DNA from: Bog-756 sp963741055 | Lineage (GTDB): Bacteria; Actinomycetota; Acidimicrobiia; Acidimicrobiales; RAAP-2 | NCBI GenBank assembly: GCA_963741055.1 | Contig: CAVUGU010000005.1 | Location: forward strand, 301,585-365,584 | DNA: 64,000 bases | Reading direction: 5' to 3' | Shown here: in pieces, positions 1 through 11,237 of the stretch | Position numbering within the stretch: the stretch's first letter is position 1 | Layout: each line of letters opens with the position of its first letter | Translations under genes and position numbers: made by a program | The notes under the pieces: model-generated | Database searches by the model: none | What the model was told of the DNA's origin: nothing | What the model saw: the letters and a program-made list of their open reading frames with translations, nothing else

Positions 1-362
1 GCGCGATGCAGTACCTCGGTGTGCCCTATGTCTGGGGAGGGGCGAGCGGGGCCGGTGTCGACTGCTCGGGCCTCACGATGTTGGCCTGGGCACAAGCCGG
101 TGTCTCCCTCCTGCATTCCGCCGCGGACCAGTACGCGGACTCCGAGCACGTGAGTCTCTCGGACCTCGAACCGGGTGATCTGCTCTTCTACGACTTCGAC
201 GGCACCGGCATCGACCACGTCGTGATGTACGTCGGCCCGCTGCTCGACGGCCAGGCGACCCCCTACGGGGTGGACACCATCATCCAGGCCGCGCACACCG
301 GCACCGTCGTCAGCTTCAACCCCTTCTGGTACGACGGCCTGGTCGGCGCCGCCCGACCCTGA
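1..362 (+). CDS. NlpC/P60-family peptidoglycan hydrolase, C-terminal part
   Basis: The frame is open to the left edge, so the ATG at 6 is probably internal and the gene begins outside the window. The visible 118 residues are an NlpC/P60 papain-like domain, a family that cleaves gamma-D-glutamyl-diaminopimelate peptide bonds in the cell wall. It starts with the motif YLGVPYVWGG. The catalytic cysteine lies in VDCSG (Cys20 of the visible part), the histidine in IDHVVMYVG (His71), and the third polar residue is probably His97. The domain ends at the stop, as is usual when it is C-terminal to a signal peptide or coiled coil. Any N-terminal targeting region is not visible. The family assignment is firm; the substrate is inferred. 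Confidence 0.88.
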   Translation, partial: AMQYLGVPYVWGGASGAGVDCSGLTMLAWAQAGVSLLHSAADQYADSEHVSLSDLEPGDLLFYDFDGTGIDHVVMYVGPLLDGQATPYGVDTIIQAAHTGTVVSFNPFWYDGLVGAARP

Positions 363-452
363 ACCGGACTCGACACCGGAGACGGCCGGCGACGATGGCT
401 CGAGGGAGATGCCCGCGACGGGACCACCGGGCGTAAGGTCGCTTTCGAACCC

Positions 453-1493
453 ATGGCGCCCGAGCTGACCATCATCGTCCCCGCCTACAACGAGGCGGCG
501 AGGCTCGGCGACGGCATGCGGCGCTTCGAGTCCGCGGTGGAGTCGGGAGCGATCGACGTCGAGACGACCGAGGTCATCGTGGTCGACGACGGGAGCACCG
601 ATGCGACCGAAGCCACCGCACGGAAGCTCCTCGCCCCACTCCCCCACCATCGAGTGCTCCGACAGCCGATCAACCGCGGGAAGGGCGCAGCCGTCCGCAC
701 CGGCGTGGCCGTCGCCACCGGTGCCTGCACCGCGTACATGGACGCCGACATGGCCATCGACCCGGTCGCGGTCCCCTTGCTCCTCGACGGTCTCGCTTCG
801 CACGACGTGGCGGTCGGATCCCGGGCCCTGCCGGACTCGATGGTCGAGAGCACCTATGCGGTACGCGCACTGATGGGCAGGCTCTTCAACCAGTTGGTCA
901 CGACCGGCACCGGGTTGGCACTCCGCGACACCCAATGCGGCTTCAAAGGGTTCCGTACGCCGGTCGCGCGCCTGCTCTTCCACCTGGCGACCATCGACCG
1001 GTTCGCCTTCGACGTCGAGGTGCTGACCCACGCGCGGCGGCTCGGCTTGTCGATCACCGAGGTCCCCGTGCACTGGCGCCATGTCGCCGGAAGCACCATC
1101 CACCCGCTCCACGACTCCTTCGGCATGCTCGCCGACGTCTACCGCTCGCGCCTCGGGTTGGTCGCGCCGACGTCGCTGACCGCGGTGTTCGTGCGCGAGA
1201 CCGACGGTCGCAGGCCCGATCCAGGGATCGTCCCGCTGATCGAGCCCGCGCTGGCGCCGGTGACCGGAGGTGCCCCCTTGCCGGTGCTCGTCCTCGACTC
1301 GGCGGTCGTGGTCCTCCTCGCCCTGGTGCCACCTGCTGCCACCTCCGCCGCGCTCGGTGCCCTCCGCAGTGCCGTCGCACCCCTCGAGGTATCGGCCCGG
1401 CCGATGAGCGCTCGAACGCTCCGAGCTCTCGGACCGCTCCGCACCCGGCTGCAACCCGCGTCTCCGCATGCCGGGCCGGTCGCGGACGAGTGA
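453..1493 (+). CDS. Glycosyltransferase family 2, polyprenyl-phosphate hexose synthase-like
   Basis: The 346-residue protein has an N-terminal GT-A domain: IIVPAYNEA (7-15), the nucleotide-sugar motif VVDDGSTD (43-50), the metal-binding DAD (97-99) and QCGFKGF (161-167). This pattern resembles dolichyl-phosphate glucosyl/mannosyltransferases, which charge a polyprenyl phosphate with one sugar on the inner face of the membrane. After about residue 235 the tail is poorly conserved and contains one hydrophobic stretch (about 275-300) that may anchor it. It is transcribed alone or with the genes downstream (50 bases to the next likely start). A TAAGGT hexamer lies 13 bases before the ATG and no clear Shine-Dalgarno is present. 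The donor sugar cannot be read from sequence. Confidence 0.85.
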   Translation: MAPELTIIVPAYNEAARLGDGMRRFESAVESGAIDVETTEVIVVDDGSTDATEATARKLLAPLPHHRVLRQPINRGKGAAVRTGVAVATGACTAYMDADMAIDPVAVPLLLDGLASHDVAVGSRALPDSMVESTYAVRALMGRLFNQLVTTGTGLALRDTQCGFKGFRTPVARLLFHLATIDRFAFDVEVLTHARRLGLSITEVPVHWRHVAGSTIHPLHDSFGMLADVYRSRLGLVAPTSLTAVFVRETDGRRPDPGIVPLIEPALAPVTGGAPLPVLVLDSAVVVLLALVPPAATSAALGALRSAVAPLEVSARPMSARTLRALGPLRTRLQPASPHAGPVADE

Positions 1494-1543
1494 CTCCCTC
1501 GCCTCACCCACGCCCCGCCGGGACCGAAGGCGCCGGCGGTACC

Positions 1544-2550
1544 ATGCGCCGTGTGAGCTCGGACCGGGTGGAGCGGAAGGCGACGACGGAGAACGCCTCG
1601 AGCTCCGACCGACCGGGACCTGATCGAGGCGGTCCTCGAGAACGGAGCGCGTCGTGAGGCCGACCTGGCCCCGGGCGCGGAGGACGAGCTTCCGGGCGAG
1701 ACCAGCAGATCGCTCTCGATCGTGCCGGTCGGAACCCTCGAGCAAACCGACCCGCCCGACGACCACCGCCTGTTCCGACGTCGACGGGTGGGGACGCTCG
1801 GAGCACATGCGGAGCATCGTCCGGCGGCTCTACGACCCGATGTACCGCTACTGGTTCCGTGTCGAATGGGACGGGATGGAGAAGATCCCGACCGAGGGCG
1901 GCGCCCTGCTCATCGCCAACCATGCCGGTGCGATCCCCTCGGACGCGCCGGCCATCATGCACGGTATCGAGACCGAGCTCGGGCGGCCGGTCTACGGCCT
2001 CGCCGACTACTTCTTCAAGACCATGCCGGTGGTCGGGACGTTGTGGTCGAGGACCGGCGGGGTGCCGGCCCATCCCGACAACGCCTACCGCCTCCTTCAC
2101 GACGAGCAACAGCTGGCGCTGGTGTTCCCGGAGGGGACGAAGGCGACCTCCAAGACCTACGCGGACCGCTACCGCCTCCGGCGGTTCGGGCGAGGAGGCT
2201 TCATCGAGATCGCCATGCGGGCAGGGGTCCCGATCATCCCGATCGCGGTCGTCGGCGCCGAGGAGTCCATGCCGATCGTCTTCCGGGCCGGAGGGCTGGC
2301 GCGGCTGCTCAAGCTCCCCTACTTCCCGGTGACGGTGAACTCGCTCCTGCTCGGGCCGGTCGGATACGTCACCTACTTCCCGGTCAAGATGAAGATGCGG
2401 GTCCTCGACCCGATCACCTTCGACGTCGAGCCGAGTCTCGAGCGGTACTCGAGGAGCAAGGTGATGGACGAGGCGGAGAACATCCGTGCGATTCTCCAGG
2501 AAGCACTCCACGACATGCTCCGCGAGCGGCGCAGCATCTGGTTCGGCTGA
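1544..2550 (+). CDS. PlsC-type lysophospholipid acyltransferase (frame broken near the 5' end)
   Basis: The conserved part, read in one frame from about 1770 to 2550, is a glycerolipid acyltransferase domain. It has NHAGAIPSDA (the acyltransferase histidine with an aspartate seven residues on, as in actinobacterial relatives), FPEGTKA, YRLRRFGRGGF and a C-terminal RERRSIWFG. These blocks match my recollection of mycobacterial Rv0502, which sits beside an epimerase just as here. Upstream, codon use with G or C in third positions continues in two other frames (1544 to about 1610, then about 1610 to 1765). An ATG at 1544 followed by two single extra bases would give 334 residues. If the breaks were real, translation could start at the ATG at 1807, which has GGAG just upstream. 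It probably acylates lysophosphatidate or a related lipid at the membrane. Confidence 0.75.
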
Positions 2551-2555
2551 TCTCG

Positions 2556-3602
2556 ATGGGTCGCCGCGTGCTGATCACCGGTCTCGACACCTTCTGGGGT
2601 GGTCGGATGGCCCAGGCGCTCGAATCGGAGCCGGACACCGAGATGATCCTCGGCCTCGGGACCGACGACCCGAAGGTCCCGCTCGAGCGCACCGAGTTCG
2701 TTCGGTCCGACCAGAAGTACTCGATCCTCAACCGGATCGTCCGGGCGACCCAGGTCGACACCGTGGTCCACACCTTCCTCGAAACCAACTCCATCTCGGT
2801 GTCGAGCACCGCGCTCCACGAGATCAACGTGATCGGAACGCTCAACCTGCTTGCCGCCGCAGGATCTGTCGGGTCCTCGGTCCGCAAGGTGGTGATCAAG
2901 TCGTCGACCCACGTCTACGGCGCAGGCGAATCGGATCCCGCCTGGTTTCGCGAGGAGAACCAGCGGACCTCGCCGGTACGGACCCGGCTCGAGCGTTCGC
3001 TCCTCGAGGTCGAGTCGATCGTGCGGGACTTCACCGAGGACAACCCTCACCTGACCGTCACCATCCTGCGGTTCGCCAACGTGCTCGGGACCGACATCGT
3101 GACCCCGATCAGCCACGACCTCCGGCGCCGGGCGCTCCCCTGCATCGCAGGTTTCGATCCACTGCTGCAATTCGTCGAGGAGGACGACGTCGTCCGCGCG
3201 CTCGAGTTCGTCACCGGCAACCATCTGCCAGGGGTGTTCAACGTGGCCGGGGCCGGCAAGATCCCCTGGAGCGAGGTCGCCTCCATCAGTGGCGCCTACC
3301 TCCTGCCGCTCCCACCGTTGCGACCGGGGCTGTTCGCGTTGCCCTTCCGGCTCCTCGGCGGCCTGCAATTCCCTCCGGAGATGGAGCAGCTCGCCAAGTT
3401 CGGACGCGGCGTGGACACCTCCAAGCTGATGGCCGCCGGATTCGAGTACCGCTACACCACGGCGGGGGCGGTCGAGAGCTTCGCCCAGGCGAACAACCTC
3501 CGGAGAGCAACCGGAGGAGGCGGACCCGAATACCGCTACGAGCAGGACCTCGAGCAGTTCTTTCGGCACTCCCCGGCGGTCGTCCGGGGGATCGACGCCT
3601 GA
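2556..3602 (+). CDS. NAD-dependent epimerase/dehydratase-family protein (SDR fold)
   Basis: The ATG at 2556 lies six bases after the acyltransferase stop, so the pair is probably co-transcribed; the same partnership exists in mycobacteria (Rv0502/Rv0501). The 348-residue protein has an extended-SDR Rossmann start (RVLITGLDTFWGG) and the block VVIKSSTHVYGAG, which supplies the usual Ser/Thr. The nucleotide-binding glycines are irregular, and I cannot find the YxxxK catalytic pair at its expected place (the region reads TRLERSLLEVE). The later block VFNVAGAGKIPWSEV is typical of the family. It may bind a nucleotide cofactor without classical epimerase chemistry. A role in lipid or envelope metabolism is inferred from its neighbour only. 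Confidence 0.8.
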   Translation: MGRRVLITGLDTFWGGRMAQALESEPDTEMILGLGTDDPKVPLERTEFVRSDQKYSILNRIVRATQVDTVVHTFLETNSISVSSTALHEINVIGTLNLLAAAGSVGSSVRKVVIKSSTHVYGAGESDPAWFREENQRTSPVRTRLERSLLEVESIVRDFTEDNPHLTVTILRFANVLGTDIVTPISHDLRRRALPCIAGFDPLLQFVEEDDVVRALEFVTGNHLPGVFNVAGAGKIPWSEVASISGAYLLPLPPLRPGLFALPFRLLGGLQFPPEMEQLAKFGRGVDTSKLMAAGFEYRYTTAGAVESFAQANNLRRATGGGGPEYRYEQDLEQFFRHSPAVVRGIDA

Positions 3603-3618
3603 GGCGGCTTACTCGCGA

Positions 3619-6600
3619 TCAGAGAACGCAACCGGGGTAGCCGAAATCGGCCGATCTCGCGGTCACGCCAATGACTGCCAGCGCGGCGCCAGCGCGGCGC
3701 TGAACGTTTCGATACCCATTCACCTCCGAGACGAGCAGCGCCCTCGAAAGTAGGTCGGCCGCTTTCTTTGCGTCGTCGGGAACCCGACGTTCGAGGAGCA
3801 TCCGCCCCCACAAGAGGTCGGTCCGGGCAGCGAAGAACTTGGCGCCCACCTGTTCGCAAGCCTTGGCTGACCGGGCGAAATACGCATCAGCTTCGTCGTA
3901 GCGACCAAGGACTGCTGCAAGGCCTCCGAGCGAACGGTTGATCGGCCCGGATGTCGCCACGTCGGTGTACAGCCACTGGTCAGCAAACGGCAACAAGCGT
4001 GCGAGAATCGGCTCGGCAAACCGAGGTTCGCGGCACTCGATCGGCGGCATCCGCATACGCGATCATCCCGGTGAGCCAGGTCGGGTCGAGAGGCAGGTCG
4101 AAACCGGTGCCGGCAAACCCCTCCAATAATTGACGCGACTCATCGGAGTTGTCTGCTTCTGCATGAGCCAGAGCAAGGGCGGCGACAAACACCGGTAGGC
4201 CGGGATTGTCCGCAATTGCTTGGGTGATCAACGGGATGAGATCACCGAGCGTTCCGCGCCAAAGGCTGACCATGATGAGTTGAGCGGCGAAGATAACAGG
4301 GGCGTCGGGCTGACCGCCGTCCGTCCCGATCTGGAGAGCATCGGTTGCCCAGCGCTCAGCCTCATCGGAGTCACCCGCGATCAGAGCCCGCGTTGCACGT
4401 TGGAGCGTGTGCACCCAGTGGAGGAACGGCTGATCGAGCTGCTCGACCAGAGGGGCCTTTATCCCGAAGCAGCGGTCCATCTCCGCAATGTCTCCCGCAC
4501 AGGCAGCCGTAAATCGACGACCGCTGGCGGCCGTACACAGCAGGAGCGGGTCACCAACCCGTTCGGCGCGGAGAAGCGCGTCCGCTGTACGGGTCACCGA
4601 CCACTCGAGGAGGTGTGGTACTGCGAGCGGGAGAGACACATGGTTGACAACTCGGACAAGGGTGGCGTCGTCCCCATTCTGTTCGGCGCTCGCGATTGCC
4701 TCGTCCGCCAGGGCTCTCCTACGTTCGAGGGAGCTGCCGATCGTTAACTCCGAACAGAGAATCGCAAGGAGAAGAGCTCGGTCGGGGTGGTCGTGTGAAA
4801 CTCGCGCGAGCGCGAGCTCCACCATCTCGATCTTCTCGGCGTCGATGGAATCGAGAGTGCTGAAGGTGCCGCGGTCATTGGCGAGGGTGGCGGCAACGAG
4901 CCGATCGTCGTCACCGATGTCGGCGGCTCGTCGCGCCGCGCCGAGGAGGGTGACGCGGAAGGTGGGATCGCCTGTTTGCCGCTGAGCGGTCCCGAGTCCG
5001 ATACCGAGGTCGATGCCCAGTTCTTCCTCGGGATCGCCCAACTGTGCATAGATGTCCAGTGCCTGCGAGTAGTAGCGCAGAGCATCGTCCGGGGCGAACG
5101 CGATGAGTGCCGCATCCCCGGCCTGGCGGGAATACTCGACGGCCTTCCGCAGATCGACGATCTGTGTGGCGTTGAACCAATGATGGGCGAGCTCGCCCAC
5201 TCGTGCGCCTGGACGATCCCCGCAGAGGCCCTCCAATGATTCCGCGACCTCCCGGTGTGCACGCGCACGGCGAGTAGGCCCCAGGTTCTCGTAGAGCGTG
5301 TGTTGGATCAGCGCGTGGGCGAAGGTATATCGGCCGGGTGCTTCGGCGAGCTCACGGACGAGAGCGACTGACGCGGCCGCATCCAGAGTGTCCAGCACCG
5401 AATCCTCGGAAGCTCTCGTGACTCGCGAGAGGAGCTCGAGGTCGAAGTCCCGGCCGATGACCGCGGCAAGCGACAGGATGTGCCCGGCCTCCGTTCCCAA
5501 CCGGACGACGCGGGCACCGATGACCTCGCGGACGCTGTCGGGCAGAGACACCTCGTCGAAGTCGGCCTCTGCCACCCAATGGCCGGTCGAATCCTGGTAG
5601 ATGGCGCCGGTCTCCGACAGATGACGCAGGACCTCGGTCACGAAGAACGGATTGCCGTCGGTCTCACTGTAGAGCGAATGGGCGAGACCCACCGCTGTCT
5701 CGTCGAGAGTATGACCCGCAGCCGCCTCCATGAGCGAGATCACTCCGTCGTCGTCGAGCCCGGATAGATCGATGCGGGTAACGACGTCCAAGCGGCGCAG
5801 TGCTCCCAGCGTTTCCACGAGGGGCGCGGATCGCATGATCTCCGTGTCCCGGTAGGTGCCGATGACGAGCACCTTCGTGGACATCTCGGACGCGGCAATG
5901 TGACGCAACAGGAGCAGGCTTCCTGCGTCTGCCCACTGAAGGTCGTCGAGCACGACGACCATCGGTTGTATCTCCGCGGCCATCGACAGCAGGCCGACGA
6001 CCGCGGCAAAGAACAGATAGCGGCCGGAATCCGAATCGGTCGCCTTCGAGAGGGGAAGGCCTGGGATTCTGCGCGAGAGCGCCGGCACCAGCTGGCTTAG
6101 TTCGGTGCCATGCGAGTCCACATAGCGTCAACAGCTGGTCTTCGGTGGCATGTGTGACGTAGTGACCGAGAGCCTCCGCGAAGAGCTGGTAAGGGGTGGC
6201 AAGGTTCTCCTCACAGTGGCCGAAGAGCACGCACGCCCCGCCATCGAAGGCGCCCCGTGCGGCCTCGGCCACCAACGTGGTCTTACCGAGACCGGCCTCC
6301 CCCGTAACGAGGACGACCCCGAGCCCTTCTCCGCCAGCGGTGCGTTTGGCGGCGTCTCGAATCAGCTCGAGCTCGCTCTCGCGCCCCACGACCCCCAACG
6401 AAGGCCGAACTACCAGCCGCGCCGGCAGGGGTATCGTGCTCCCCTCCCCTTCCCCCGTGAGGGGATCCCACATCAGTTGAACGTACGCGACTGAATCGGA
6501 GAGACCCTTCAGTGCCAATTCCCCCATCGACTGGCACTCGTGCCGGTTGTGGCGACCGGCAATCGCCCGCACGGTGTCAGTGGCCAGGATCTCGCCGCTG

Positions 6601-6995
6601 TCGCACTTCGCGCAGAGGCGCGAAGCTTCAATGATCGGATTCCCGAAATAGTCTCCGTCCTCGCGGGTCACCTCGCCTCCGCTCACGCCGACCCGCAGTC
6701 CGACCGGGTGCTCACGATCACGGTTGTCCCGTTCGACGCCCTGTTGCATTGCCACTCCACACGACAACGCCCGCGAACCCGAACCGAAGACGACCATCAG
6801 CCCGTCGCCCAGGTTCTTGACCTCGGTACCGCCGGTTTCGGCGATCGCTTGACGAAGGATCGAGAAGTGCCTCCGCCGGATCTCGTTTGCGACTTCGGGA
6901 GAGAGGCGCTGTGAGAGCTCGGTCGAGCCGACCATGTCAGTGAACAGGATCCCGACCGTCTCGGTCATCGCCGAAGGTTCTGTATCTGCCCGCAC
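3619..6995 (-). CDS. Class III nucleotidyl cyclase / AAA ATPase / TPR regulator (two frame breaks)
   Basis: The segments join into a protein of about 1124 residues. Residues 12-185 form a class III cyclase domain with both metal-binding aspartates (LFTDMVGST, Asp20; KNLGDGLMVVF, Asp64). An AAA/STAND-type ATPase follows, with Walker A GEAGLGKTT (232-240) and Walker B VVVLDDLQWAD. The rest is alpha-helical TPR-like repeat ending in a bundle that contains RTDLLWGRMLLERR. No LuxR DNA-binding domain is present. One extra base near 6120 and one near 4045 break the frame; removing each restores the family sequence. The start may be the ATG at 6995 or that at 6968 (MTETVGILF). It is divergent from the secreted repeat protein and ends 16 bases from the convergent epimerase gene. 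The architecture suggests a signal-transducing cyclase; the ligand is unknown. Confidence 0.82.
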
Positions 6996-7178
6996 ACCTC
7001 TACGGTAGGCGACCAGGCGTTCGGCTTGCCCGAGCGGTCACCCGATCCCGCCAGTGTGCGACGAACACGTCGAGATTTGATGAAGACCTGGACCCGTGTG
7101 CGAGCAGACGACGTCCGGATCCGCTACGGTCGCGGCGGGCGGGGCGACGGGCCCCACAACGGCGGAAGGTGGGGCGCA

Positions 7179-10100
7179 GTGAGATCTCGAGCATTGGTGG
7201 GTCGGCGCGCGAACGGGGTTCTGGCGCTCGTACTGATGACACTTGCCGGTGTCACGACTGTCGGCCTTGCGCCCGCATCGCAGGCAGCTGCCGCCTCGGT
7301 CGGCATCTCCGCACCGCCCGACGTGGTGGTCGGGGCAGCCGACGGTTCCGTGACGCTGCCGGTGACCCTCAACGCGCCCACGGTGGGACACGGTCACCGT
7401 CAACTATGCGACCGCCGACGGGACGGCGACCGGTGGCAACGCGTTCTGCGCGGGCTCCACCTCGGCCTATGAAGGCCAGAGCGGCGCCCTCACCTTCCCT
7501 CCCGGGGTGACCACCGAGAAGGTCACGGTCACTTTGTTGGACTGTCACCACAGTCTCACCCTCGGCTTCCAGACCTTCTTCTTGAAGCTCTCGGGCAACA
7601 GCGTCGGCTCCACGCTCGTGCGGCCCACTACCCAGATCGACGTGACCGGCGACACCGCCGCGGCGTCCACGCCCGGGCTCTACGTGCGTGACGCGGTGGT
7701 CGACGCCGGTGCCGGCACCGTGCAGGTCCCGGTGGTCCTCGGCGGACCCTCGGGTGCCGCCCAGGGTGTGGCGGTCACCGTCCCCTACACCACCCACGAC
7801 GGCTCGGCCGTGGCGGGGACCGACTACACGACCACGAGCGGCACCCTCACCTTCCCGCCGGGGGAGACCGCCCAGAACATCACCGTGCCCATCCTCGACC
7901 GGGCAGGGTCGGCACCGGCCGGAGCTTCTCGGTGACTCTCGGCAGCGCGACCAACGCCACCGTGGCCGACGACACCGGGATCGTCACCATCGGGGCGAGC
8001 GGCGCTACCCCCACCTCGCTGCCGGCCATCTCCGCACCTCCCGACGAGGTGGTCGGGGCAGCCGACGGCTACGTCGATCTGCCGGTGACCCTCAACGCAC
8101 CCGCGGTGAGCACGGACACCGTCACCGTGAGCTACACCACCGCCGACGGGACGGCGAGCGGTGGCAACGCGTTCTGCGCGGACCCAACTCGGCTTATGAA
8201 GGCCAGAGCGGCCCCTCACCTTCCCTCCCGGGGTGACCACCGAGATGGTGCGGGTGCCGATCCTCGACTGTGACCACAGTCTCACCCTCGGCTTCCAGAC
8301 CTTCTTCTTGAAGCTCTCGGGCAACAGCGTCGGCTCGACGCTCGTGCGGCCCACTACCCAGATCGACGTGACCGGCGACACCGCCGCGGCGTCCACGCCC
8401 GGGCTCTACGTGCGTGACGCGGTGGTCGACGCCGGTGCCGGCACCGTGCAGGTCCCGGTGGTCCTCGGCGGACCCTCGGGTGCCGCCCAGGGTGTGGCGG
8501 TCACCGTCCCCTACACCACCCACGACGGCTCGGCGGTGGCGGGGACCGACTACACGACCACGAGCGGCACCCTCACCTTCCCGCCCGGGGAGACCGCCCA
8601 GAACATCACCGTGCCCATCCTCGACCGGGCAGGGTCGGCACCGGCCCGGAGCTTCTCGGTGACCCTCGGCAGCGCGACCAACGCCACCGTGGCCGACGAC
8701 ACCGGGATCGTCACCATCGGGGCGAGCGGCGCTCCCCCCACCTCGCTGCCGGCCATCTCCGCACCTCCCGACGAGGTGGTCGGGGCAGCCGACGGCTACG
8801 TCGATCTGCCGGTGACCCTCAACGCACCCGCGGTGAGCACGGACACGGTCACAGTGAGCTACGCGACCGCCGACGGGTCGGCGACCGGTGGCTACGCCGT
8901 CTGCACGGGCTCCAACTCGGCTTATGAAGGCCTGAGCGGCCCCTCACCTTCCCTCCCGGGGTGACCACCGAGATGGTGCGGGTGCCGATCCTCGACTGCG
9001 ACCACAGTCTCACCCTCGGCTTCCAGACCTTCTTCTTGAAGCTCTCGGGCAACAGCGTCGGCTCCACGATCGTGCGGCCCACTACCCAGATCGACGTGAC
9101 CGGCGACACCGCCGCGGCGTCCACGCCCGGGCTCTACGTGCGTGACGCGGTGGTCGACGCCGGTGCCGGCACCGTGCAGGTCCCGGTGGTCCTCGGCGGA
9201 CCCTCCGGTGCCGCCCAGGGTGTGGCGGTCACCGTCCCCTACACCACCCACGACGGCTCGGCCGTGGCGGGGACCGACTACACGACCACGAGCGGCACCC
9301 TCACCTTCCCGCCCGGGGAGACCGCCCAGAACATCACCGTGCCCATCCTCGACCGGGCAGGGTCGGCACCGGCCCGGAGCTTCTCGGTGACTCTCGGCAG
9401 CGCGACCAACGCCACCGTGGCCGACGACACCGGGATCGTCACCATCGGGGCGAGCGGCGCTACCCCCACCTCGCTGCCGGCCATCTCCGCACCTCCCGAC
9501 GAGGTAGTCGGGGCAGCCGACGGCTACGTCGATCTGCCGGTGACCCTCAACGCACCCGCGGTGAGCACGGACACGGTCACAGTGAACTACGCGACCGCCG
9601 ACGGCACGGCGAGCGGTGCCAACGCGGTCTGCACCGGCTCCAACTCGGCTTACGAAGGCCTGAGCGGCTCCCTCACCTTCCTTCCCGGGGTGACCACCGA
9701 GATGGTGCGGGTGCCGATCCTCGACTGCGACCGGCGGGACCGGAGACCTTCTTCCTCAGATTGTCGGGGAACAACTCCGGCTCGACCATCGCCCGGAGCA
9801 GCGTGACGGTCACCGTCGACGGAACCACGACCGCTCCTGGAGCACCCACCCAGGTGAACGTGACGCCAGGCATCCGGTCGGCGACGGTCAGCTTCGTCGC
9901 ACCTGCGTCGGACGGAGGCGACCCGATCAACAGCTACACGGTCACCGCGAGCCCAGGAGGTGAGACGGTGACGGGCTTTGCCTCACCGATCACCGTCGCC
10001 GGGCTCACCCCCGGCGACGCCTATTCCTTCACTGTGACCGCCACCAACACCGTGGGGACCGGACCGGCATCGGCAACGGTGACCGAGACACTTCCCGCCC

Positions 10101-11237
10101 CGTTCTTCCCTGTTACCCCGGCTCGGATCTGTGACACGAGATCCAACGGGAATTCGACCCAGTGCGGCGGGAAGACCATCTCGGCGGGTGGGACGCTCAC
10201 CGTCCAGGTGACCGGCAACGGCGGAGTGCCCGCCGGCGCCACCGCGGTCGTCGCCAACGTGACGGTCACCGGGGCCACCGCAGCCTCCTTCCTCACCGCC
10301 TACCCGGACGGGACGGCCCGGCCGCTCGCCTCCAATCTCAACTTCACGGCCGGGGAGAGCGTCCCAAACCTGGTGACCGTGCCGCTCTCTGCAGCGGGGG
10401 CGATCGATCTCTACAACGCCTCGGGCTCGGTCAACGTGATCGTCGACGTCGACGGCTACTACGGACCGGGAACCGCCGGCCAGGGCTTCACCTCCCTCAC
10501 CCCCTCCCGGATCTGCGACACGAGGTCCAACGGCAACTCGACCCCCTGTGTCGGGAAGACCCTCTCGGCCGGCGGGACATTGACGGTCCAGGTGACCGGC
10601 AACGGCGGGGTGCCCGCGGGGGCCAGTGCGGTCGTCGCCAACGTGACGGTCACCGGGGGGACCGCGGCCTCCTTCCTCACCGCCTATCCGGACGGGACTA
10701 TCCGGCCGCTCGCCTCCAATGTCAACTTCACCGCTGGGGAGAGCGTCCCCAACCGGGTGATCATCCCGCTCTCCTCCGCCGGGGCCACTCGACCTCTACA
10801 ACGCCTTGGGCTCGGTCAACGCGATCGTTGACGTCGACGGCTATTTCTCGTCGGCCACCACGGGCTACTTCGAGCCGGTCTCACCGTCCCGGATCTGTGA
10901 CACGAGGTCCAACGGGAACTCCACGGAGTGCGTGGGCCAGAGCCTCACCGCCGGCGGCACGCTCGACGTGCAGGTGACCGGGAAGGGCGGGGTGCCTTCC
11001 GGGGCCGCCGCGGTCGTCGCCAACGTGACCGCGACCGGGGCCACCGCACCGAGCTACCTCACAGTCTGGCCGGTGGGCGCCTCGAGGCCCCTCGCGTCGG
11101 ATCTCAACTTCGTCGCCGGAGAGTCGGTGCCCAACCTCTGTGTCGCCAAGCTCTCCTCTGCTGGCGGACTCAACATCTACAACGCCTCGGGCTCGGTGAA
11201 CGCCCTCGTCGACGTGGCGGGGTGGTTCACCCCTTAG
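7179..11237 (+). CDS. Secreted Calx-beta/FN3/CDTR-repeat surface protein (multiply frameshifted)
   Basis: A GTG at 7179 with AGGTGG upstream begins a signal peptide (hydrophobic VLALVLMTLAGVTTVGL, then an Ala-rich cleavage region). About 1350 residues follow when the frame is followed across breaks near 7385, 7918, 8178, 8204, 8943, 9738 and 10787. The N-terminal two thirds are Calx-beta domains (PVTLNAPAVSTDTVTV, YTTHDGSAVAGTDYTTTSG, FPPGETAQNITVPI). One fibronectin type III domain follows (about 9833-10095), then three copies of a 128-residue beta repeat beginning RICDTRSNGNST. No LPXTG motif or C-terminal membrane anchor is present, so it is probably secreted or wall-associated. A role in adhesion is inferred from the domain types. 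Two of the frame breaks occur at the same place in different repeat copies, so real decay cannot be excluded. Confidence 0.7.
7308..9735 (+). repeat. About 727-bp tandem DNA repeats encoding paired Calx-beta domains
   Basis: The block that begins TCCGCACC recurs at 7308, 8031, 8758 and 9486, giving units of 723, 727 and 728 bp plus a partial, more diverged fourth. A second anchor (GCGTCGGCTC at 7601, 8327 and 9055) gives the same spacing. Each unit encodes two Calx-beta domains. An intact unit would be 729 bp (243 codons), so the departures are small deletions. Units two and three differ by only a few substitutions, which points to recent duplication or gene conversion. Confidence 0.93.
10108..11237 (+). 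repeat. Three tandem copies of a 384-bp 'CDTRSNGNS' repeat
   Basis: Copies start near 10108, 10491 and 10873; the anchor CGGATCTG(T/C)GACACGAG falls at 10124, 10508 and 10890. Each encodes about 128 residues with RICDTRSNGNST, GGVPAGATAVVANVTVTG, YPDGT-RPLASN-NFTAGESVPN, then IDLYNASGSVNVIVDVDGYY. The same motif order occurs, from memory, at the C-termini of many secreted actinobacterial proteins. The invariant Cys pairs in this version (CDTR and the Cys about ten residues on) could form a disulfide. Confidence 0.9.

Noticed and set aside
7308..9735. Possible CRISPR-like array
   Set aside because: The repeat units are about 727 bp and coding throughout; there are no short repeats with unique spacers.
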